A DNA stretch of 5,604 nucleotides, from contig OKRF01000446.1 in NCBI GenBank assembly GCA_900290315.1, positions 7,496 through 13,099 on the forward strand, in the 5' to 3' direction. Origin of the DNA: Candidatus Sulfopaludibacter sp. SbA3. Its GTDB lineage: Bacteria > Acidobacteriota > Terriglobia > Bryobacterales > Bryobacteraceae. A model generated the notes under the pieces. It worked only from the letters and a program-made list of their open reading frames with translations, made no database searches and had not been told where the DNA came from. Shown one piece after another: positions 1 through 5,604 of the stretch; position 1 is the stretch's first letter; each line of letters starts with the position of its first letter. The translations under genes and the position numbers were made by a program.

Positions 1-3000
1 ATTGGGTTGATGGGCGTTCAAGTGGAGCGGCCCGCCATAGTAGATGTAGTTGCCCCAGGTGAGGAGCGGTCCCGATTGCAAGGTAAGCACACCGCTGGTC
101 TTCCAGCCGCCGATCAGGGTATCCACCCAGCGATTTTGCAGGTTGAGTTTCTTACCGTGGCCGATCGGCAGTTCATATGTCGCGGTCATGACCTCACGGA
201 GCGGGCGGGAATCCGAAGAAAGGCGCTTCTCCGGCTGGGGGTCGGACGGATTCAGATAAGCCAGGCGGTCTTCCATCCGGTTCCAGATGAAGTTGTTGAT
301 GAGAATCAGACCGTGCCCGTACCGCTTTTGCAGGCGCACGTTCAAGCTCTCGTAATAGCCGGAGCCCGCCGGGTTGTTGAGCTCCGTGATGCCGTTGACC
401 GAGAACTGCGGGAACGGAACCACCAGGCTTTGCAGGGTGGTGGTGGATCCGTTCAAAGCGGAAACGGAGGGGATCAGGCCCTTGAACGGGTTGGAATTTG
501 TCGGCAGGGTGCCGGTCAGTTCGGTGATGACGGTGTTATCGCGGCCCAGCGAGGTGCTCATGAACTGGCGTGGGATGTAATTGAGGTTGGTGCTGATGGC
601 CTCGTGCACGCTGTGGCTGCCGATATAGGCCACTTCCAACACTAGGGCGCCCGGCAACTGCCGCTGGAGGCTGAGTTCCCAGCGGATGTTGTAGGGGTTG
701 ACCAGGTTGGGGTCGATGAAGCTGATGGCCGTGCCCAGGGACGTCGCGGCGCCTTTCGAAGAACCGGACGGTTGGAGGAAGCCAGTCGGGAACGGGTTGG
801 CGAGCGTGGAGGGGGGCGGGGGCAACAGCGATGTCTCTGTGGGAATGGGCGTATTCTGACTGAAGCCCGGGGAAATCGGCGTGGGAAGTTGGACGGGATC
901 CACCAGTACGCCGACGCCGCCGCGGATCACGGTCTTATCGTCGAACAGGTGCGGCGTCCAGGCGAATCCGACGCGCGGGCTGAAGATGTGGGACTTGGTG
1001 CTATAGATATCCGGGCTGCTGGAGGACGCGAAAGTGAGCCCGCCCGTCGGGTGGAAGTTGGCGGCAGGCCATTGCGGCTGCGGGTTGGCGGCATAAGCGG
1101 CGGCAGCGGCTACGTTGAGGCCGTTGTTGGCGTTCGGGTCGAACCCGTTTACCGTGCGGTTCCATCGTTCTCTTTCAGGATAATCGTGGTCGAAGCGAAT
1201 CCCCAGATTCAATGTCAGATTGTTCTTTACACGCCAATCGTCATTGAGGTACAGCCCCAGGAAATTGGCCTGTACCGTGGTCTGTGTATTCAGATCCAAA
1301 CTGCCGCCGCTGGGAATGCCGAGCATGAACTCGGCGAGGTCCTGCCCGAAGACATTGGTGCCCGCTGTCAGAACTCCGTTAACCGGTATGGCACTGTTTA
1401 CCCAGGTCCCGGAGAAGGCATAGGTGCCCGAGGGATTATTGAAGGTGTATGCGCTCCAGCGGTATTGCCGGGCGTCCACGCCCATCTTGATGGTGTGGTT
1501 GCCGTGGATTTTCACTATCTGTTCGTAGATCTGGAAGATGTCGTTCACGTTGGTGCCGTCACCGTTGTAACCCAAGGGCTCAAAGGTGGCGCGTGCGCCG
1601 GCAGCGACGCTGGTGCTCAGGAAGGTGATGTACGGCAGCATTTTGAATTCGGAGGTGGCATCGATATAGGACGGGAATCCCAAAGACGTGGGGTCGATGC
1701 CGTCGGACGGCGACGCGTGGTTCTCGAAGTAGCGCGTCCAATTGAAGCGGAAGTCGGACACCAGTGTGGGCGAAATGGTGGCGATATCCTCGATCGTGGT
1801 GCCCTGGTTGATGCGATAGAGGTAGTTGCCGGTGGCCTGGTTGCCGAAGTAGGGGCCCTTGTTCTGCGCGCGATTGCTGTGGCGGGCATCGATAGAGAGG
1901 CGATTGCGGTCGCTGATGCTGATATCCATGCGGCCCAGTTCGTTGTCGTAGCCATCGCTATCCACGGCAGTGACAATGTAGTTGTTCTGTCCGCTTCCGT
2001 TAGAGAGGCCGGGGCCGTTGGCTGCCGGGAAGTAGTTCATGTACGCCTGCGCGATCGGGCTGATGCGATTGCTGGGAATGATATTGCCCGGGAACGGAGT
2101 TCGTGTAACCAGCGTTCCCGAGAGCACTCCCGTATTCGGGTCGTAGATGATGGCCGGGTTGGTTGGGAGCTTGGCCAGCGCGGAGAAATCGCCGGTCCGT
2201 TCGGCTGCCGTCGGCACCGAGGTGAAGTCTTCCGGGCTGCCGGTCTCCACCGGCGAGTCGGCGGGGTCGGAATCGCGCATGCCTTCCCAGCCGAAGAACC
2301 AGAAGACGCGGTTCTTGCCGTTGAAAATCTTCGGCACGAGCACCGGTCCGCCGGCCGTGATGCCGTACTGATTCTGGTGATACTGCGGGCGTTTGACGCC
2401 GCTTCGGTTGTTGAAGAACGTGTTGGCGTCCACCGCGGACGTCTGGTTGTAGATGTAGGCGGAGCCGTGCAGACCGTTGGTGCCGCTCTTGGTGATGACG
2501 TTAACGCTGCCGCCCATGGCGTGGCCGTTGGCGGCGTCCATGTCGAAGGCGGCCACGCGCACTTCGGTTACCGCGTCCTGCATGGGGCTGTAGGCCATCT
2601 GGTTGGCCTGGCCGGCATTGGGGGCGCCGTTCAGCAGCATCTCGTTATGTACAGCGGGCGCGCCTCCAATGGTGATGTCGTTAACCGCGCTGTTGTCGAA
2701 CGGGCGGACTGGACCTGGCTCGAAAGTGGAGATCACGCCCATCGCCAGGTTGCCCAGCATCCCCGGGGTACGGCCGTTGACCGGGACGTCCTCGACTTCG
2801 GCGCCGGTGATGACCTGACCCAGCGATGGACTCGACGTGATCATCACGGGCGCTTCGGCGGTGACTGTCACTTCCTCGCTCAGAGCTCCGACTTCCAGTT
2901 TGATGTCGATCACGGGATTCTCTCCCGCGCTCAGGGTCAGTCCCTTCTGCTGGAACTTCTTGAAGCCCGCGGCCTCCGCCTCAATGTCATAGGTCCCCAG

Positions 3001-3210
3001 AGACAGGAACGGAACCGTGTACTTTCCCGTGGGTCCGGAGACGGTATTGCTCTTGGTGCCCGTGCGGGTCTCGGTGATGACGATCTTGGCGTTCGGGATG
3101 GAAGCGCCCTGCGCATCGGTGACGTTGCCGCTAAAGGTGCCGCGGTATTCCTGCGCGAATAGCGCGCTTCCCAGCAGAAGCGCGGAAGCGAACAATATGT
3201 GAATTTTCAT
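1..3210 (-). CDS. Oar-like TonB-dependent outer-membrane receptor, N-terminal 1070 residues (C-terminus beyond left edge)
   Basis: Predicted outer-membrane beta-barrel receptor of the Oar/carboxypeptidase-regulatory-like family; substrate unknown. The frame is open for 1070 codons from ATG at 3210 to base 1. Residues 1-19 form a signal peptide (MKIHILF, hydrophobic core, likely cleavage after LFA). Residues 21-107 resemble a carboxypeptidase-regulatory-like beta-sandwich (GNVTDAQGASIPNAKI, then PTGKYTVPFLSLGTYDIEA and AAGFKKF). EEVTVTAEAPV at 112-122 is a possible linker or TonB-box-like segment. Residues about 125-245 are plug-like (VNGRTPGM, GGAPAVHNEMLLNGAP, GGSVNVITKSGTN). From about 250 onward come barrel strands, with DDWRVKNNLTLNLGIRFDHD (656-675) and VNPYNIRWELSLQRQ (837-851). 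I see no cysteine, as is usual for barrels. By comparison with the upstream paralogue about 100 C-terminal residues are missing, cut by the window and not by mutation. It lies 180 bases downstream of that paralogue on the same strand. Family assignment is firm; the ligand is not inferable. Confidence 0.93.
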   Translation of the reverse strand, partial: MKIHILFASALLLGSALFAQEYRGTFSGNVTDAQGASIPNAKIVITETRTGTKSNTVSGPTGKYTVPFLSLGTYDIEAEAAGFKKFQQKGLTLSAGENPVIDIKLEVGALSEEVTVTAEAPVMITSSPSLGQVITGAEVEDVPVNGRTPGMLGNLAMGVISTFEPGPVRPFDNSAVNDITIGGAPAVHNEMLLNGAPNAGQANQMAYSPMQDAVTEVRVAAFDMDAANGHAMGGSVNVITKSGTNGLHGSAYIYNQTSAVDANTFFNNRSGVKRPQYHQNQYGITAGGPVLVPKIFNGKNRVFWFFGWEGMRDSDPADSPVETGSPEDFTSVPTAAERTGDFSALAKLPTNPAIIYDPNTGVLSGTLVTRTPFPGNIIPSNRISPIAQAYMNYFPAANGPGLSNGSGQNNYIVTAVDSDGYDNELGRMDISISDRNRLSIDARHSNRAQNKGPYFGNQATGNYLYRINQGTTIEDIATISPTLVSDFRFNWTRYFENHASPSDGIDPTSLGFPSYIDATSEFKMLPYITFLSTSVAAGARATFEPLGYNGDGTNVNDIFQIYEQIVKIHGNHTIKMGVDARQYRWSAYTFNNPSGTYAFSGTWVNSAIPVNGVLTAGTNVFGQDLAEFMLGIPSGGSLDLNTQTTVQANFLGLYLNDDWRVKNNLTLNLGIRFDHDYPERERWNRTVNGFDPNANNGLNVAAAAAYAANPQPQWPAANFHPTGGLTFASSSSPDIYSTKSHIFSPRVGFAWTPHLFDDKTVIRGGVGVLVDPVQLPTPISPGFSQNTPIPTETSLLPPPPSTLANPFPTGFLQPSGSSKGAATSLGTAISFIDPNLVNPYNIRWELSLQRQLPGALVLEVAYIGSHSVHEAISTNLNYIPRQFMSTSLGRDNTVITELTGTLPTNSNPFKGLIPSVSALNGSTTTLQSLVVPFPQFSVNGITELNNPAGSGYYESLNVRLQKRYGHGLILINNFIWNRMEDRLAYLNPSDPQPEKRLSSDSRPLREVMTATYELPIGHGKKLNLQNRWVDTLIGGWKTSGVLTLQSGPLLTWGNYIYYGGPLHLNAHQPN

Positions 3211-3218
3211 GTACATGA

Positions 3219-3225
3219 CCTTTCT
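3219..3225 (-). promoter_or_regulatory. Ribosome-binding site of the downstream receptor gene
   Basis: On the minus strand the bases read AGAAAGG, an AAGG-type Shine-Dalgarno sequence. It lies 8 bases before the ATG at 3210-3208 and only 2 bases before an in-frame ATG at 3216-3214. The spacing favours the inner ATG, which also gives a conventional signal peptide starting MKIHILF. Using the outer ATG would add only Met-Tyr, so the product hardly changes. Confidence 0.6.
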
Positions 3226-3240
3226 GGAATCAAAATCCTT

Positions 3241-3380
3241 CTGACCGCGGAGGCGCGGAGGCGCGGAGGAAAACGCGGAGAAGACAGAGATCTTGGGCCT
3301 GTCGTTGAAATTCGGCCTATGATTGCCCTTGTCATTCTTTCTCTGCGTCTTCCTCCGCGCCTCCGCGTCTCCGCGGTGAG
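3241..3380. repeat. Imperfect inverted repeat, 42-base arms, 56-base centre
   Basis: The left arm (3241-3282) and the reverse complement of the right arm (3339-3380) agree at 38 of 42 positions. Read outside-in, both begin ACCGCGGAG after a short lead and end in GAGAA. Each arm is built from CGCGGAGG-like 8-base units: three in a row, a 4-base A-rich spacer, then a fourth variant unit. Of the four differences, two would be G-U pairs in plus-strand RNA, so a long stem is plausible. The element fills most of the spacer between two convergently evolved-in-place, same-strand receptor genes, starting 10 bases after the upstream stop and ending 30 bases before the downstream start. Its form suggests a dispersed palindromic (REP- or MITE-like) repeat. 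A role in termination or mRNA stability is possible but unproven. The centre (3283-3338) shows no recognisable gene or promoter. Confidence 0.85.
3246..3281. repeat. Short tandem 8-base units in the left arm
   Basis: CGCGGAGG occurs three times back to back at 3246-3253, 3254-3261 and 3262-3269. After AAAA a variant CGCGGAGA follows at 3274-3281. The right arm has the mirror arrangement on the minus strand (3375 down to 3340): CGCGGAGA, two CGCGGAGG, the spacer AAGA, then CGCAGAGA. The units are direct repeats inside each arm and inverted between arms. Confidence 0.85.
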
Positions 3381-3390
3381 TTTTTCTGTG

Positions 3391-5604
3391 CTAGAACTTC
3401 AACTTCAAACCCATCTGAATCTGCCGCGAAGTGTTGGCCTGACCGGTGATGGTGCCGAATGACGAAGAGGTCGGACTTACGTTCGGCGCGGCGAATTCCG
3501 TTCGGTTGAACGCGTTGAATGCTTCAAATCGGAACTGGGCGTTCATGCGCTCCGTAATGTGGAAATTCTTCAGCATCGACAGATCCACGTTGTTGGCTGC
3601 GTCGGAGCGCAGGTTCTGAAACATCTGCGGGAAGGTGCGGTAGTTCTGGCTGAGCTGATCGGCGGAGACCCGATCGAAGCGGGTCACATCGAACGCCTGC
3701 GCCAGGTTGCGCGGCTGCATGTTCAGCGGGCCACCCAGATAAATTACGTTGCCCCAGGAAAGCGCTCCGCCGCTCTCCCAGGTGTAGATGCTGTTGAGCA
3801 CCCAGCCGCCCACCACCAGGTCCACCGGCTTGCCCGCCGTGCCCAGGAACTTTTTGCCGCGGCCAAACGGCATCTCATAGCTGCCGGTGATCACGAAGTG
3901 ATCCGGGTAGTCGCCGCTGGTGGGTCCATATTGAAATTTGTAGTCGCCGGCGTTGTTCTGGAACGAACTGAGCTGGCGCGAGTGCTGATAGTTCACCGTG
4001 GCCTGCACGCCGTGGGAGAAACGCTTCTGGAACATCACGCTGAGCTCGTTGAACGTCCCCCATCCGGGATTGCTGTTGCTTTGCGTGACACCGGTGAATT
4101 CCGGAAACGCCTGCAGCAAAGTCGCCACCGAAATGGTGGAGCCGCCGTTCGTGGAACCCGCGGGCAGCAGGTTGGCGAGAGGATTGGGCACCACCGCGGC
4201 CAGCGCGTTGATGGTGGCCTGGTCGCGGAACGGCGAGCGGCTCAGGAACGGCAGCAGCGGCGTGGAGGAAATGGCGTTGCTCACCGTGCCGTGTACCTGT
4301 TTATTGCCCACGTACCCCACCTGCAGCATCATGTCTTTTCCAATCTGCTGCTGCACGTCGAAATTCCAACGCACGCTGTATGGATTGGTGATGTCTGAGG
4401 TATAGAAACTGATGGAGTTCCCCAAGTTGGTGTTCACACCCAGCGCCGAACCCACCGGTGTAAGGATGCCCGCCGGGTAAGGATTGCTGAACGTGGCGTA
4501 TGGCGTCAGGTAGCTGTTGTTGGTGGGATTCAGCGTGGTGGTCTGGCTGAATCCCGAAGTGGGACCGGTCAGGTAGGCGCCAATGCTGTTGTTGAACAAT
4601 CCGAAGCCCGCGCGGAATACCGTCTTGCTGTGCAACTTCTCCGGTGACCAGGAAAGACCCAGACGCGGACTGGGGAAGAATGCGGGCAACGAATAACCCG
4701 AACGGTCCGATGGCGAAGCGAACGTCAGCCCGCCCAGCGCGTCGAACGCGCCCACCGGGAGTTGCGCGACGGGATTCTTGGCGTAGGCCGCCGCGGCTGC
4801 CTGCGCCACGGAGTTCACCGCTGTGGGATTGAAGCCGTTGACGATCCGGTTGTACCGCTCCGCAATCGGCGTTTCATGTTCGAAACGAATTCCGGCGTTG
4901 ATGGTCAGCGTGGAACTCACGCGGAAATCGTCCTGCAGATACCAGCCGAACAGATAGCTGCGGTAGGCATAGCCTGTATTCACGTCGAACTGACCCGCGG
5001 TGGGCAGCCCCATCATGAAGTCTGCCATCGAACCGCCAAACGGAGGGGCGGTCTTACCGGTTCCGGCGGTGATCCAGTTGGTGCCGAATGTGAATGTGCC
5101 GGCCGAGTATCCGGGACTCAGGCTGTTGGCATCGTAACGCCGGAAATCGAAGCCGGCCTTCAGAGTGTGCCGGCCCATCACCTTGGTGACCCCCGTCAAC
5201 CATTGCGCCGAAAGGAACGGCGAGATGGATCCGGGAGAAGTGCTGGCGCCCGCATAGTTACTGTCGGAGAACGAAACACGCGGCATGGCTCTGTCCAGCG
5301 AATAGCTAGCCATGTAGCTGGGGAAACCCAGCGTGGTGGGGTCGAATCCCGCGCTTTTGATAAAGCTGCTCGAGTAGCTGCGGGTGATGCCGACCCGGGT
5401 ATCCACCACGAGAGTCGGCGAGAACATGTGCACATCGTCCACCACTCCGCCCCACAGGTCGAGCCCGCTGAACTGGCCGCTGGCCAGATTGCGGAAGATG
5501 TCGGCCTGCGCATTCGTGTAGGAGCTCTCGTGCATGGTGAAGAACAGCTTGTTGTTCGACCCCAGGTTGAGATCCGTGCGCCCCACCCAGGAGGCGAAAT
5601 TGTT
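3391..5604 (-). CDS. Oar-like TonB-dependent outer-membrane receptor, C-terminal 737 residues (N-terminus beyond right edge)
   Basis: Barrel part of a second outer-membrane receptor of the same family; substrate unknown. The frame is already open at the right edge (NNFASWVGRTDLNLG) and ends at TAG, 3391-3393. A GTG at 5586 is internal and not a start: the preceding codons align with the paralogue near its residue 420, so about 420-435 residues, including signal peptide, regulatory-like domain and plug, should lie outside. Counting from the edge, landmarks shared with the downstream gene are DPTTLGFPSY (88-97), QDDFRVSSTLTINAGIRFEH (224-243), NRIVNGFNP with an Ala-rich AAAAAYAKNP segment (252-278), TNPYSVRWN (406-414) and WGNVIYLGGPL (617-627). 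The C-terminus reads NAQFRFEAFNAFNRTEF and then GLKLKF. The terminal Phe after alternating residues is the classic last-strand signal read by the BAM machinery. No cysteine is seen. An imperfect inverted repeat begins 10 bases after the stop. Confidence 0.93.
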   Translation of the reverse strand, partial: NNFASWVGRTDLNLGSNNKLFFTMHESSYTNAQADIFRNLASGQFSGLDLWGGVVDDVHMFSPTLVVDTRVGITRSYSSSFIKSAGFDPTTLGFPSYMASYSLDRAMPRVSFSDSNYAGASTSPGSISPFLSAQWLTGVTKVMGRHTLKAGFDFRRYDANSLSPGYSAGTFTFGTNWITAGTGKTAPPFGGSMADFMMGLPTAGQFDVNTGYAYRSYLFGWYLQDDFRVSSTLTINAGIRFEHETPIAERYNRIVNGFNPTAVNSVAQAAAAAYAKNPVAQLPVGAFDALGGLTFASPSDRSGYSLPAFFPSPRLGLSWSPEKLHSKTVFRAGFGLFNNSIGAYLTGPTSGFSQTTTLNPTNNSYLTPYATFSNPYPAGILTPVGSALGVNTNLGNSISFYTSDITNPYSVRWNFDVQQQIGKDMMLQVGYVGNKQVHGTVSNAISSTPLLPFLSRSPFRDQATINALAAVVPNPLANLLPAGSTNGGSTISVATLLQAFPEFTGVTQSNSNPGWGTFNELSVMFQKRFSHGVQATVNYQHSRQLSSFQNNAGDYKFQYGPTSGDYPDHFVITGSYEMPFGRGKKFLGTAGKPVDLVVGGWVLNSIYTWESGGALSWGNVIYLGGPLNMQPRNLAQAFDVTRFDRVSADQLSQNYRTFPQMFQNLRSDAANNVDLSMLKNFHITERMNAQFRFEAFNAFNRTEFAAPNVSPTSSSFGTITGQANTSRQIQMGLKLKF

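Noticed and set aside
7..645. Plus-strand open frame of 212 codons
   Set aside because: It is in the same antisense register and ends at the receptor's CTA codon for Leu856 (643-645). It is explained by codon bias, with no family resemblance.
772..3162. Plus-strand open frame of 796 codons opposite the downstream receptor
   Set aside because: It is in exact codon register with the receptor frame, so it is interrupted only where the receptor uses TTA, CTA or TCA. It ends precisely at the CTA codon for Leu17. The translation shows no recognisable domain, while the minus frame gives a complete signal peptide, plug and barrel.
3214..3216. Alternative ATG start for the downstream receptor
   Set aside because: It is in frame but only 2 bases from the AAGG ribosome-binding site, while the ATG at 3210 has 8-base spacing.
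3241..3281. CRISPR-like array
   Set aside because: The units are 8 bases long and adjacent, with no unique spacers, and they occur inverted in the other arm. This is a palindromic element, not a CRISPR.
3283..3338. Promoter for the downstream receptor in the centre of the inverted repeat
   Set aside because: I found no convincing -35/-10 pair at suitable spacing on the minus strand. A promoter of another type cannot be excluded.
3199..3462. Plus-strand open frame of 87 codons through the spacer
   Set aside because: Most of it is translation of the two inverted-repeat arms (LTAEARRRGGKRGED and LRLPPRLRVSAVSFS) plus the tail of the upstream receptor in antisense. Such Arg-rich peptides are what this repeat encodes by chance.
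3559..4398. Plus-strand open frame of 279 codons opposite the upstream receptor
   Set aside because: Again in codon-on-codon antisense register with a well-supported receptor gene; no domain is recognisable.
5584..5586. GTG as the start of the upstream receptor
   Set aside because: The frame continues open to the window edge, there is no signal peptide or plug after it, and the codons before it continue the barrel alignment.

Overview
The window looks like part of an Acidobacteriota chromosome, most plausibly of the Solibacter/Bryobacter type. This is an inference from three things: two large Oar-like TonB-dependent receptors side by side, a protein family heavily expanded in that phylum; GC-rich codon use that avoids TTA, CTA and TCA; and a GC-rich intergenic inverted repeat. 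No rRNA, tRNA, CRISPR array, transposase or phage gene is visible.

Layout: everything coding lies on the minus strand, so transcription runs from high to low coordinates. Positions 5604 to 3391 hold the last 737 codons of one receptor, whose N-terminus lies beyond the right edge. A 180-base spacer (3211-3390) follows. It carries a 140-base imperfect inverted repeat built from 8-base units, then a ribosome-binding site. Positions 3210 to 1 hold the first 1070 codons of a second receptor. It is open to the left edge and probably lacks only about 100 C-terminal residues. There are no gene-free stretches longer than 300 bases.

The two proteins are paralogues. They share landmark motifs in the same order, and in a 47-residue ungapped stretch I counted 28 identities. 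The downstream gene shows the family's N-terminal layout: signal peptide, carboxypeptidase-regulatory-like beta-sandwich, plug, then a long barrel. The upstream gene shows the C-terminal end of the barrel with a terminal Phe. Together they give a picture of one full protein of roughly 1170 residues. Both should sit in the outer membrane and take up, or interact with, large substrates; the substrate cannot be read from the sequence.

Several long plus-strand open frames exist, but they are in exact codon register opposite the receptors and are explained by codon bias. I do not see a new biological system here. The points most worth following up are the intergenic inverted repeat and the tandem receptor arrangement.
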